A DNA stretch of 64,000 bases. It comes from Thelephora terrestris. Taxonomy: Eukaryota > Basidiomycota > Agaricomycetes > Thelephorales > Thelephoraceae. The stretch spans positions 558,001 to 622,000 of the forward strand of contig WIUZ02000009.1 of NCBI GenBank assembly GCA_015956445.1. Reading direction: 5' to 3'. The notes under the pieces were generated by a model. That model made no database searches and was not told the origin of the DNA. It saw only the letters and a list, made by a program, of their open reading frames with translations. The translations under genes and the position numbers were made by a program. Shown piece by piece: positions 1 to 12,569 of this stretch (its first letter is position 1; every line of letters starts with the position of its first letter).

Positions 1-3000
1 CAGGAGAAGAGTCAATCTTCCCTCCTTCCAGTTATCCCTGACCCACGGTTCTCCTTATCGTCACCGCCTGACTCTCCTCCGCCGACTTGTCCCTTCCCAC
101 CATTCACCGGCACCGGTAAGGGTCCGGCCAGGACCCGCCTCAGGCAACCTCCCTCCGACGAGCTTCAGGAAATCGGGGACGAAGAGTACGTGCAGAGGCC
201 TTATAATCCTTACAACCTTCCTCCTGCCTCTGTCATTGCCGTCGAAGTCGGATCTCAGCCTCAATCCAACAACTCCCTCTCACGCGTATCCCCACGTGAA
301 GATCACGATGGCCCGGTCATCCCTGAGGACGAAGATTCAGATGACGCAGAATCGCGGGCGATAACCATCTCGACTTTCTTCTCACCGGACCTCGATGCTC
401 GACTTCCACGAACGCCTGATAGCGACGACAACGCGGGCAGACGTGGTCGCCCTGTTGTCCCGAAGCGTATCGCTAGTAGGGGCGCTGGAGGTGCTGTTAG
501 GTCTGTTCCACGGACGACACGAGTCTCGCCCATGACTACGCCTACACAGTCGAGATTCAGCAGGGATGTTCGCGACAGGGACAGCCATGAGACAAGTTTT
601 GCCTGCGTCGGTGCCAAGGCGGTGACAAGCAACTCTAAACGGAGAAACCTCGCTGCACTGTTGGGTATCAAGAGCAAGAGCGCGAACAAGAACGGGCCCA
701 AGGCCGACGAGAATTTGATGGATCTAGACGCTGACTGCGCGCTGGATGCCCGGACTTGGGGAGACGCCATTAGTGATGTCGGGAGTTGGGACGAGGGTTT
801 CTTCACTGCTGGTGGCGGACGGGAAGACCGCGGAAGTGGGGAAGGAGATAATAATCGTCAGTGGACGGAATATCTCCAAGCCATGGGGGATGCTATGACT
901 GTCGTCTCGACGGATTTCGTTATGCCGCGGGCCGCACCAGTACCCCCGAACCCTTCACTTCCAACGATCCCCACTCTAACCTCCCTTTCCCCTCTCGGTC
1001 TCGATGACCCAGCTCAAACTACGTCAGTCGTCACCTCGACTCCAAGAACGAAAGAGAGAGCAAAGAAGAGTGCGAGACCAACTGGGAAAAGCATCCCAAC
1101 TGGATTCCCTTCGCCCACGAAAATGCGCGCAGTTCCCACCACGACTTTTGGCCTCGGATTGGAAGGGCTGGAGACGGAATTGGCTCTGGCGTTGGATACG
1201 GATTTTATGGATGTCGATAACTGCCACGACGTCAACACCCTCGACGGTGACGGTGATGTAGATATGGACCGAATGTCGGACGTTACGCCCACCATGACCA
1301 CGAAAACGACTCTCACGAACTGGAAGACCAAGGAAAAAGGTCAAGCTATGGATATGCAGAGACAACAACAGCCTACTCCCGCGGAATCGACTATTCGTTT
1401 GCCCCCTACTTCACTCACTCTTAAGACTCCTTTCGGCGGACCAAGTCGATCCGCCAATCCTACGGTTTCGAATAGCGGGATCCCGACATCCGCGAAACCC
1501 TTCCCCCTCCCTCATAACAAACAGCTCTTGTTAACCCGCTCTCTCACCCCACGCACTCCATTATCGGGTTCGAAGCCGCCAGCGCAAAAGTTGATGGGGA
1601 AAACGATGATCTCGTTGCCTTCTGTGTCCACTACGACTCTTGGCCCTCGGCCCGCGCAATGGAACGGACCCTCACCAGCGACACCCACACAACAGCAATT
1701 GTCACCTTTATCCCCTTCACCTACTCCTTCACCCGAACGGACCCCCTGTCCCCCGGAGAGGTTGAACCAAACTAAGAAACCTGCTCGACCGGTCTGCGTA
1801 GCAGGAAAGGCGCTTCCTGTGTCAAACGGTGTTAAGAAGGGTGGGGAAGGGATCGAAAAAGCTGCGCCGATGACTAGGGACATGCCGGTCAACAGGAAGA
1901 GGGCGGGCACTATGGATGAGGTGCAGGTGTGTGCCCAGATCGATGAATGTATTGCCATGGCAGATAGGATGGAGGAGGTGTGTTACCTTCTCTCCGGTCG
2001 TGGTTTCTATTCTAACTCCACCCATTGTAGACTCTGCGCTCTTGCAGTTATTTTGACTCGACACCATTCACCACTATCTGTGACTTGTTGAAGGGCGCAT
2101 TAGTGGAGATGATGGCCACAATTGCGGGAGGAGCCGAGAGCAGTCTTGGCAGTGATGGATCAGCTTCTAGCTTGACTGTGACTGAGGATATCCTGCAGTG
2201 GAGGCAGAAGCACGAGTTGTTGGAGCAGTCTATTCAAAAGTACGTTCCGTGGTCCGTTCATCATGAACAGGTCAATTAACGCTTCAATATTCAATTTTTA
2301 GGAACGTGTACAAGTTTTACCAGCTTGCTGAACACACGTGCAGCAAGCCCCCGAGGATTAGTAAGATGGAGGAGAGGATGGATAAGCTCGTGGCTTATCT
2401 TCGAAAATTCAGGGATTTGAACATCCGGATCCTTGTACGCTTCTTCCTGTTATCTTTCTGGCCTTATGATCTAACTCCGAGTCGAAAGGCATCTTATGAT
2501 AAGCTGCGTGTTCTTCTGTTGAGCGGGAGGCTGGCGTCTGCAGTCGCTCTCGCTCGTGCGAATTCCACCTCGAACTCTAAACGGAGGCACGAGGACATGT
2601 CTGTATCCATGTCGATGTCTACAAACCAACGGCCTAAACAGCGACAAAGGCCATCCGCGGCTGGTCCGGTCAAATCAACCAGAAGTGGTGATGGTGCCTC
2701 CGCTCGAAGGAGAGCGGATAGCCTTACCGCGACCAAGCCTACGAGGAACCAGAACGCACCATCTCAGACCGCAAGAAAGAACGCGAGCCAGATGATGGCC
2801 ACGACGCGTTCGACTTCGCTTGGCCCAGAATCTACCGCCGAAATGTTCACCGCGAAGAGCCGATATACCCACACGTCGAAGGGCGTTCAGGCTCAGTTCC
2901 GCGATACCCGTGAAAATTCACGGGATACCATGATATCACCTCCACTTACTCGCTCGAACTCGCGTTCTCAGACTTATGGCGATATCCCTACCCACTCCCA

Positions 3001-3088
3001 CTCTCACGTGCACACCGTTAACTCGAAGATGAAGGCGAGCTCTGTGCAGAAGTCCAAAGCTCTATCGCCGTTGGAGAATTTCGTATGA
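1..3088 (+). CDS. Uncharacterised Ser/Thr/Pro-rich protein, 5' end cut by window edge
   Basis: The reading frame is already open at base 1, so the start lies outside the window. I place introns at 1980-2047, 2240-2301 and, less surely, at about 2438-2491 (54 nt, a multiple of three, with a ctaac branch point), so the last one could also be retained. The first ~650 residues are low-complexity, rich in Ser, Thr and Pro, with acidic patches. The more conserved-looking part follows the first intron: a helical, probably coiled-coil stretch running through LLKGALVEMM, WRQKHELLEQSIQ and MEERMDKLVAYLRKF, then a basic Ser-rich tail. I do not recognise a family. There is no signal peptide or membrane segment in the visible part. 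Composition resembles nuclear or cytoskeletal regulators, but that is only inference. Confidence 0.7.
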
Positions 3089-3704
3089 AACATGAATGCT
3101 AACGAACATTTCACGACGTTGCACCTTTCGTTCTTGGATTTGTTTCCCCTTCCTTTCGTTTGCGTCCGTTTTTGCTTTCTGGATGTTTGTCATACTAGTG
3201 TTGTTGAACACGCTCCTTACGCTGGCCAGTGGCCCACCCTTTCTTTGCGGTGTTTTTTCTTTACTTCTGTTTTTGATGTTTCAGGGTTGAGGATGGTTTC
3301 TGTTCATTATATGTTGTAACCGTATGAATACGTAATCGTTAGTTTCGGAGTGGCTTTTATTGCTACATATCAATAGGACAAGCTTAGACTTTCGGGCTCG
3401 AGCGGGTTGTGAAGGTGTGATAGAAGCTTGAGTCTTTCGCGGACCGTGACGCGTGGAGGCGAGCAAGTCGAGAGGTGGTTGTTTGGATCAGACGTCGTTG
3501 CCAAACAGAGCGGTCGCCCGCCGAGTGGAGCTTAAGCGGGGAAGCGACCTTGGTGTTGTTGACGTACCTTGCTGTCCGACTGACATCTGCCTCACCTTAC
3601 TGCCCAGCGCCACCACGGTAGGGAACGCGGACTTTTGCTCTATGGCCTTCTTTCGTTCAGTCGCTTATCCAAGTCTCCACAATATAGGATCAATCCCACG
3701 AGGG
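3089..3704. other. Intergenic, no gene seen
   Basis: This stretch holds a T-rich 3' flank of the upstream gene, then the promoter of the CFEM gene. Short open frames here have no family signature and look accidental. Confidence 0.5.
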
Positions 3705-4715
3705 ATGCGTCCCCACCACATCCTGATGCAGACCACGGGTGTCTGCTTCGCATTCCTGCTCATTTTCACCCTCGGGGCGAATGGGCAAGAGACCAATTCA
3801 TCGATACCCTCCTCGTCCTCCACCCGACCGCCCTCGTCGACCATATCCTCCAGCACTTCCGGCGTCAGCTTGGGCGTCACCGGAACTTCGACGGGCACTG
3901 CAGACTTCCCCACGTTGAGCGGGTACTCTGATTGCGGTACGGCTAATTCTTGGGCGTGTCCTCTCCTCTGGAGAAGTTCGAATGGCTAACGAAGGGTGTG
4001 TGTTGTTTGCCGATGCGTGCCACGCGTGTGTTTAGTCACGAACTGCTTCGCTCTCGCTGTTGCGTCGACTGATTGCTCAAGCCTCACCGCACCTCAATGC
4101 TATTGTAATAGCACCAACGTGTGAGTCTCATTGTTTTAATCGAGGCGGGATTTGGGGTGGTCATGTTTCATACGTACGCGGCCGTACACCCGACGACTGC
4201 TTATGGCGAGAGATGTCGATGATAACGCGGGATCTGTACGATGAACGTACACGCCCTTCCTTTCATTTCCGAGACCGTTATTGCTTTTACTCTTTTCTTG
4301 CTCATTGCCGTCCGTCCTCATGGGTTACTAACGGCATATTCGGGTCGTTTCGCGGTGTGATAGGGAGGGGTTCAAACAGAACATCATCTCGTGTTTGACA
4401 GACAATTGTCCGCAAGAGCTGTTGACGGGTGAACAGTTGGCGCAGAGGTTCTGTTATGTTGGACCTTCAGCGACGTCGATTTCGTTCCCTCCACCTCCTT
4501 CCTCGTTATCCTCGATGTTTTCGTCGTCATCTCCGCCGCTATCATCACCTTCTCCGTCCTCGACCCTAGCCACCCCGACTGCCACTCGGACTTCAACAAG
4601 CAATGGCGCATCAAGTTGGAGGCGGAGCACGTGGGAGAAGGATGGTTCTACGGTTGTGTTTGGGATCCTTATTGGACTCGGGTCGATCTTGGTTTGGACT
4701 GTTTCTGCAGCGTAG
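3705..4715 (+). CDS. CFEM-domain cell-surface protein, likely GPI-anchored
   Basis: Three exons (3705-3936, 4036-4120, 4364-4715) give 669 nt, 222 residues. The start at 3705 precedes a signal peptide with hydrophobic core VCFAFLLIFTLGANG; ATG 3726 would also work. After a Ser/Thr linker comes a CFEM module with eight cysteines in family spacing: DCVTNC, DCSS, QCYCN, then SCLTDNC and RFC across the second intron. A second Ser/Pro/Thr-rich stretch and a hydrophobic C-terminus (VVFGILIGLGSILVWTV) follow, as in GPI-anchored or membrane-tethered wall proteins. CFEM proteins act at the cell surface, in haem/iron capture, adhesion or host interaction; which applies here cannot be read from the sequence. 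The Cys pattern only appears after splicing, which supports the intron calls. Confidence 0.85.
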
Positions 4716-4909
4716 GGATCTTACGGACCATGTACCCTATTACTTCTCTTTGCCTTAAGGTTTGGAGGGTTTAGCGCCCTGTTTCGAAGCCACGTGGTGT
4801 TCCCATCATATCGGAGTTTTAAAAAGTTGAATCTCCGATTGAAACGCAGAGATGGACTTGACTTCTCCTGGGATTGTTCGCTGTGACAGATCAAAATCGT
4901 CGCCTGCGT

Positions 4910-7867
4910 ATGAGTGTGACCGCTCGCGCAACGGAAGCGTACACGGCTCTGATGTCTACTCCTACCACACAGTACAAGGGAAAGTTATCAAACAGATCCT
5001 GGCAACAACTCCCTCCAGAGATCATCCGGTACGTGTCCTTCTCCTTTTCGTTTATCGCCACGCCCCATTCCCCTTCCCTTTCATGAACCCACCCACCCGT
5101 ACACCAAACTTCCCGTCAATCTCGCTAGGCGAACACGGATCGGAAACGCTGACCTCTCCTCTCTTTCTCCTTTCATTTCAAACAGTTTGATTGCCACCAA
5201 TTACCTCCTCGATATCACCTCACATGCATATTGTCCGCATACTTGGGACGCGCGGGATGCCTGGCCATCCAGGATGGTCTTTACTCTAATCCGGGACGCA
5301 GTCCAACTGGAGAGGCTCATGCAAATATGTCCACCGTGGTCCGCCGCTCGTGAGTGTCGCCCTATTTTTCTCTTCCTGTGGTTCTTTGGTGTGGTCCTCG
5401 TATGGGGAGTGGCTGAGAACTGTCGTCGGATCTGCGTTCTGACTCTCTCGATCATTCATTCGCAGTCGAACTTCATCCGTATTGGCAGCAAGGTTGCGTG
5501 ACCTTGGACCCCCACGATTTCCTCTCCGACCATGCGGTCATTGCCCCTCCACAAAATGCCGGCTCGCAGCTCATCGTCGTCCAGCGCCTTACCCCCTACC
5601 GCCACTTTCGTCTCATCATCAACACCTCCTGCATCATCTGTCGCATAAATTACCCTTTCACGAACCACGGGCTGGGCGAGGGTCGTAAACCCGTCCGCAC
5701 CGTTCCTCTCGGCGTGATGAAGATGTGCCGTGTTCACAAACGCGCCACTTCTGCTTTTTGTGGCGTTTGCTTACGCGACGCGCCGCCATTTGAAAACGAA
5801 GCAGGTGGATCGCTCGTGTCGTGCGTCGAGAACGACGATGTCGAGACTTGGCCTGGGGTCGAGGCGACTTGTCGGACGTGTCGAGAGGAGGCGTTACTGA
5901 GACGCGCTATGAGCAACCCTCGCGATCGTGAAGCCGTTGGAGGACCGCGGTGGGAGAGCCCCGATTGGGAGACGCGTCAGACGATCGACACTTTCATTGA
6001 GATGGGCGAGGGAACTATTACTGATGTCATCAATGTGGCCCTCGAGAAGCATTGGCTCCGATCTAATACCAAGCTCTCCAACTTACTTTCCCAAGCGCTG
6101 GCCGCCTCGAGATATGCCTCTCGAGAGGACGCTGCTGCCGGAGGTGGTGGATACGACAGCGAGGAGTTGAGCGATGATGATGAGGACCCAGAGTTGTTGT
6201 CCTTGACGGAGGACGCTGGTGGGGTCAGGGATCTGGCCATCAACGATTGGGCTCGAATCAGGATCCTTGACGGTCACTGGTACAGCCCTGCCGACCAGTA
6301 CTACGGAAATCGCGTTCCAAACAGGCCTACTGTCGTTCCCGCCAATCATCCATGCCCTTGGACGATCGACGACGTTGCGATGCAGGAGATCCAGCACCCA
6401 CAGCTGGAACTCGTCCGCTCTGAGGTTCCTAGCTCGTTCACCCTGTGTGATCAAGTTTATAGAGGCTACCAGAGGCAGATGCGGTTGATCCTCGGTCCAG
6501 CCATGCAGAACGTGGTGAGGAAGTTAGTGGTGGAGTGTACCATGGATGGCGCGGATCCGGCCTTGAAGGCCACCCGGATGACGGTCGAGGAGATCGGTCA
6601 GGAGCTGAGGAACGAGGGTGTATGGTTCAACGGTGTAGATTGGCTCGAGCGGAGGGCAAACCTCCGGCGGGAGGAAGCGGACAGGGAAAGGAGACGTGGG
6701 GGCGCAAGGCAGAAGGAGGAGGACGAGTCTTCAACGATCTCCTCTGTCAAATCTGACGCTTCCCACGAGACCAGTCCCGTGCTGTCGACCACGACTCTTC
6801 AGACAACTCCATCACCACCTCCCTCAAACGGTGCCGAGCTGAAAGATACCAAGGAATCCGTAGCTTCCGATCCGCCGGCTGTCGATACGGCACCTCCGCA
6901 GTGGCCGATCGCTATCGGACCGAATTTGAATCCACCTCAACTATTACATTCGATCCCGTTCATCCCGGAGACGTTGGAACATCTCCCTCAATACAGCAGG
7001 GAAACTTTCATATCGGTGAGAATTAAAAACATGAGTTTTTTTTACCTACAATGTATGCTGACCACCTTCTGACAGGTATGGAGGGAAGTCACGATACCAT
7101 TATACCACTGCCGGTGTAGGATTTGTGAACGGGCGATACAGGTTGAGAACGTCGCTAACGGCATGGTTACTGCACCTGTCACCACGACCACTGAGAACAC
7201 GAAGACCAACGTCGTTTCTCCCGCTGTCGTCGAGTCGCCTCCTGTCACCCGCCCTCAGCCGGTCGAGGTCCGCCATGGGCAGCCTCCTCAAATAGAGATC
7301 GAGGATAGTGCCGAACAGGAAGTCGAGGAAGAGGACTATTTGACGTCCGCCTCCGTCACAGAGTCGACAACCACAACCGACGCTGCGCCTGCACACGTGC
7401 GGAAACGGCCTTTGGAAGAGGTCGACGGCGACGAAGGCTTAGAGTACGCCGATGAAGCCTATGCTTCGGAAGATGCGGATGCGGCAAGTAGCGACGGGGC
7501 AGACGAGTATGAGGATGCGGTTTCCCCCCAGGACGCGACTCCGCTGTACGAGAAACACACGACCATTACCCCTCCAATTGCTAACGTCCAGCTTTCCGTC
7601 ACCACCTCGGCACCAACTACAGCGGTCAACATGACCCCGAACAAGAAGCGGAGGACTTCTGGGACGTACTCACCCGCGGTCTCGCCTGCAAGAGTCAGGA
7701 AACGATCCTCGGAGGAGCTAGAGGCTGATGATCTCGAGTACGAGAGCCCGGGCGGGCAGCGTGAGGCAAGCACGGTGACGAAGAAGAGGGTGAGGAAGTC
7801 TCCTGAGCTTGTGAACGGGGAGAAGCCACCAGCGGTGATACTGAAGGTGCCGCCTCACCTCTCCTAA
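4910..7867 (+). CDS. F-box-like protein with Cys-rich region and acidic nuclear-type tail
   Basis: Four exons (4910-5028, 5186-5349, 5466-7015, 7076-7867) sum to 2625 nt, 874 residues. The N-terminus carries an F-box-like core, SWQQLPPEIIRLIATNYLLD, about residues 31-50, suggesting an SCF-type adaptor, though the match is short. Around residues 160-240 lies a Cys/His cluster (MCRVHKR, FCGVCL, SCVEN, CRTCREE) that could bind zinc. A second cysteine motif, YHCRCRICE, spans the last splice junction. The C-terminal quarter is strongly acidic with basic clusters (PNKKRRTSG, KKRVRKSP) like nuclear-localisation signals. I infer a nuclear basidiomycete protein; I do not know its substrate. Start chosen because upstream ATGs are out of frame. 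Confidence 0.75.
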
Positions 7868-9344
7868 TGCGGAACCCTTCCTCCCTACCCGCTTCGTCTC
7901 ATCTTAATGGGTCACTTTATTTTGGGATCTATGGGGGGCCAAGTGCATACACGTGCACACGACCCGTAGAAGAAACGGGTTCGGTCATCAAGGTCCACGC
8001 TCCGCATGTGCTCGTCGCTCTTCCCTCCCGATACCCATCGGAAAGCGCCAGTGGGTATGTGGAATGAAGGTGCCACGCACTACCGCTTCTCTTTGCTTTC
8101 CCTTTCTCTTTTTTCTTTGTACAACCAACCAACAGACCAGTCGAAGATGCTATCGGGTTCCCTTTTCCTCCCCATACTCTCCATCTCCCCCTTGTCTTTG
8201 TATCATTACTCTTATACTTATATGTTGCCATTCATCTGCCCCACTCCCCTCCTATCAGGATCCTACTCTCAAAGGTTATCGTCAAATGCCCTTCTACTCA
8301 ACCCCTGTGTGCCACGTTACCCCGGTCCCGCTTTTTGTCATTCCCCCTTCCAACTCTTCTTTTCTCTCTTCGCTCCCCAGCTCCCCTTTTCTTTTCGCAA
8401 CCCACCCTTTTCCCACACCTAATGTTAAAGGAAGCAACACGGTAGAAACTTTTTTCCTGAAACCTCTAAGCACCAGAATCCTTTCGTGTAAAGCATATCT
8501 GTCCACTCTCCGGTCCGCCACAAATTATGCAAGCCTATCTGTTAACTCAGTTCCTCGGCCACTAAATTATGGCACTAATCATCCACTTTCTCCTTCCTTT
8601 GTCAAAATTTGAAGTATTCGCGTGGTGCTCTAGTTCTTTCTTAACCTTTTGACGTATAGTAGTAGGCTTTACCTCCAGCTGCTGTGTAGAGAACGAACGA
8701 ATGTACTGTAACCATTGTATACCGTAAACCGGCCGAACCGCAAACCGGCGATTCCTCCGACCCTTTCGTGAGGGCCGTTATCTCTCGGCGCAACGGACGA
8801 TCAGCACAGTGTCTCGGGCCTGGATGTACAAACTCGTGCGAGGGGGACCTGGAGCCCGGCTTAGGCGATTTCCCACTTGCGGTTTAACGCATGGGACGGA
8901 AATGAAAGTGCTGACGACCCGAAGCTATATACTCGTATTCTGTTGCCGCTTCCGCATATGAGCTCGCTGTTCATTAACATTTTCTATATACATCGATCGT
9001 GGGAACTTGGAGCCTGAAGCTTGAAATTATGTGTTTCGTGATCACGCTGGGGACGCCATGCCCGGTGGAATCGATATGAAGTCACGGCGAGTATCATTCC
9101 GTATCACCAAATTGTCCGTGATAAGTCCACACCTAGAGGATCGATGCAGATTTGTGAGTGGTGTACGGGATGCCGACGGATTTAATCAAAGTCACATACT
9201 TAAACGCCTCAAATATCACCGATCTGACTAAGGGGAGATCATTCACCGAACTTGCCTCGTCTCCTGGTTACGGATCTTAGGAGCATGGCCAGATTCGAAC
9301 ACAAAAGCAATCAGCACAAGAAGTGGCAGCGTCTCCAGGAGCGC
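7868..9344. other. Intergenic, no convincing gene
   Basis: Pyrimidine-rich DNA after the preceding stop, then AT-richer sequence up to the 3' end of the STAND gene on the other strand. Open frames near 7950-8610 are rich in Ser/Pro/Phe from the CT bias and resemble no protein I know. No tRNA-like cloverleaf was seen. Confidence 0.5.
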
Positions 9345-12300
9345 TTAAAACTCACCATTAGGGTCTGGCCCATCAGAGAAAGGCGCCTTGCTCATGGCTG
9401 CCATGATCATGCTGAGAACTTGTCGACAGTCCCCAACGTCCTCCTCACGCCCAAGCTTCTGGAAAGTATCCGCAGCACGAGAAACTTCGGACGCCGCTTG
9501 TTCGAGCCTACCCTCGCAGTACCACACCTCCGCCTGTAACTCCATCAGTTGAGCCAGCCAGAGGACGTTGTTGACGGCACGCAGTTTGGCCCGTTCGAGG
9601 TGAGTGTTCGCCTCGTCGAACCTTTGTTCCTGGAAGAACACCGACGCCAGGGAGTGATGACTCCGAAACGCTTCCTCGTCCCAATCGTGAGAGGATGCGA
9701 TTCCAAGAGCCACCTCGAAATGTTCTGTGGCCTTCTCCCAATTTCCCATGGTGAGATAAACGTTGCCAAGGCCGCGATGACATCTACAGGCCTCGAGTTG
9801 TTCGATGTTCTCCGGGAGCAGGGTTATCGCGCGGGATGCTGTCTCCTCTGCGGCATCTAGTTGGTCATTCCGACGCAAAAGCTCAGCAAGCTGGGCCAAA
9901 CAACGGGCTTGGCCGACTGAATCCTTGAGATCTTTGAAGATCTTCAATGCTTCTTCTGCCCGTTGCACCTGTTCTTCAAGGGTCAACGAGCGGGTGACAC
10001 AACCCGAGTTGAGCAATGTCACAGCAACCGAATGAAGATCCCCCCGATCCCTCCAGAGCTCGAGCGCGTGAGCGAGCAGCCGTTCGTTTCCCAAGCAATC
10101 CCCAACTAGCCTTGCTAACGTTGAGAGCCTGAACAAACATCCCGGCTTCGAGGGATGGTCATCGGGCAGCCGCTCGATCTTTGGTCCCAGGATGATATGT
10201 CGTGGTTTGTACCACTGGAGGAGATCCATGAAACTGGCACAGGTACCCCAGACATTGACTGTGTCTGGATCGATAGATGTGAGGACATCAAGTAGGTACT
10301 CGACGTTCACATCCTCCGACGCGATCCACCGGGCTTCTCCAAAGTCGGGCCCCTCGGGATCCAAAGGAATCGACAATCGGGTGAAGTAACAATCCTTCGT
10401 CATGCAGAGAAGTGGAGAGGACAGGGGATCCTTGGGAGAAAGATAATCGCGAAGTGGCGCGAGCATCTTGATGAATCCTTCGCTTCGATACGCCAGAGAG
10501 AGGATGCAGAATTTGTCAAATATGACATCCCTGTTCGAAATGGCCGGAAAAAACCAGTCGAGGTTCCTCTCATCGACGCCTTGAGGAAAGAAAGCAACGA
10601 CCCCGAGAAGCTCTCGGGCGCCAAGGCCAAGCTCCTAGAACATCGGGGATGCAAGTGAAAGCTCGATCGTCGCCGCGAGGCTCTTGTTGTGCTCCGTCTG
10701 CAGTACGCCCGTCCGGCGATTCTCCCACTCTCTGGTCAGACGATCGATTCCCCGCTTGCTCTGATGTGCAACGGTAGCGAGCAACGTAATCGACAGTGGG
10801 TGGAAGTCGAGTGTTTCGAGGATGTTGTTAGCCGAATCTGACTGTTTCCCGTGGTCGTAGATGTGGTAGAAGGCGCTGCATGCAGCCTCCCTCGACAATG
10901 TTGGGACTTCGAGAGTCTTGCAGTTGGAAGGAATGATGGAGATCCGAGAGGTAATAAACAGCCAGATGTTACTGAACTCGCTGAGCTCCTCTATTGCAGA
11001 GTAAACCTCATCGGAGTGATGTCCCTGCGGATCAAGTATCGACTCGGCGTTGTCGAGGACTATCAGGATTTCTTTCGATGATAGGAACGGTCGGAGGGAT
11101 ACCAAGCCATGAGGATTTTCGACGGATGCACCAATGACCTCGGAGAGCCGGCGGAGGAAGTGGGTGAGAGAGGCAGGAAACTGGTCACAGCGAATGAATC
11201 TACGATCGTCGCCAAAGCGTTGTTTGATGCGGTCGTCGTGGAGGACTGTTAAAGCGATGGACGTCTTGCCGATTCCACCAGCACCAGTCAGGGCAACTGG
11301 CGTGAGGTGCTCTGCGAAGCCAACGATTTTCTCGATTAATTCGTGACGTCCAAAGAAGATCCTTGGCGGTCGAGGCGGAGATTCTCCAGATACGCTAGAT
11401 GAGATCATGAGGTGACGAATACCTCGGAATCATACAACAGCTGCTAACCTGTTTTGAGTCTGGGGAGTGGTCACTGTTTGTTCGGAGATATTGAAGAGTT
11501 CTCATATCGCTTACTGCTAGATTTTGACCCCTATTATTTTAATGACTTTTTAGGGCACGGTGCATTTCCTCAATTTCGCCCTGAAGTCTGGAAACAGCGG
11601 TCCGGGTTTTCAGGACGTTGGAGTGGATATCCGGAATTGACCCAGATATTACTCTTGGTGGCGGAGCCGGTGATTCACCAGGTGCACTAGATGTAGATTA
11701 TTAGACACCGAATCTTCGACGAGTGAGGTTGCTGACCTGGCGTAAGTCTTCTCATGACCGTTTAAGGTATTGTGGTAAATTGAGGTGCGGGCGTGATATC
11801 GCACCTCAGGAATGGCGGGGTGGGTACCTGCAGCGTTCTGGTGATCGGTAGAAATGGCCATATTCGTGCTCGAGGCATCATGGCGGGCTTCAGGAATGAC
11901 GATGCCGGCATTCAAAACATCTTTGGGGACGGCGGGGTGGGTGTTCGAGACGCTGTGGTGAACGCCGGGGATGTTTACGTCGGTGTCTATTGCGAATTCG
12001 GTCTGGTGGTGGAAGGTCAGTAATCTTCAGACAGAAGCGAAGGTACGCGCCTCGAGATCACGGCGAAACCTTTCAAGGTCTGACCTCCAAGTGGAAATCG
12101 CCTTTTTATCGTCTTTTTTGTGGAGATGTTGAGAGATCGGATTCCGTTTACCCCACTCAACGATCTGCCTCTGGATTTCGGTCACGGTCCTGGGATTGGA
12201 AGTTCGGTGAGTAGAATGAACTTTGTATGCGTCGTAGGCCCAACTCACATCGACAGTTGGTTAATCCCTTTGAGGGCAGCTTGACTGGGCTGCCCCGCCT

Positions 12301-12569
12301 GGCTTTCACTCACCCTCCGGGCAAGGACTTGGTAGGCGTCGGCGCAGATCAGCCCTAGTTCGACGCAGTCCGGTTTGTTGATCATCGAGCCCTACATAGA
12401 TCAGCCAACAATGAACGCGGGCAAGGAGGACACCCACTTTGATTGAAGTGAGAAGCACGATCGCTGGGCCGAACGCGTCCTTGGCTGGTTTTGAAGTGAT
12501 TGCGTCCCTCGCAAGGTCCAGGGCGTCGATTGCAGCATTCAAGGAGGAGAGATGATCGTCGCGTCCCAT
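9345..12569 (-). pseudogene. STAND NTPase (NB-ARC + TPR) with in-frame stop
   Basis: Agaricomycete STAND protein related to NLR-type receptors. An N-terminal helical module lies in exons from 12569 (DHLSSLNAAIDALDLARDA) to about 11500. The NTPase begins near 11408 with [16 protein letters not shown], Walker [13 protein letters not shown], Walker [11 protein letters not shown] and the sensor region WLFITSR. From about 10000 down to 9345 come TPR-like helical repeats, for example the pair AEEALKIFKDL and CLAQLAELLRRNDQL. The frame is interrupted by TAG at 10635-10637 between LASPMF and ELGLGARELLGVVAFFPQG, where related proteins as I remember them have Gln, so a CAG-to-TAG change is likely; the frame is otherwise continuous. 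Another in-frame TAA near 11540 lies in the linker and may mean a missed intron or further decay. The same N-terminal module occurs in the gene at 43360. Confidence 0.8.

Noticed and set aside
7953-8612. 219-codon open frame on the plus strand
   Set aside because: Composition reflects a CT-rich tract; no domain, no intron structure, overlaps another open frame, and follows directly on a gene's 3' end.
9290-9310. tRNA-like word agattcgaac
   Set aside because: No acceptor stem, D-arm or anticodon arm could be fitted around it.
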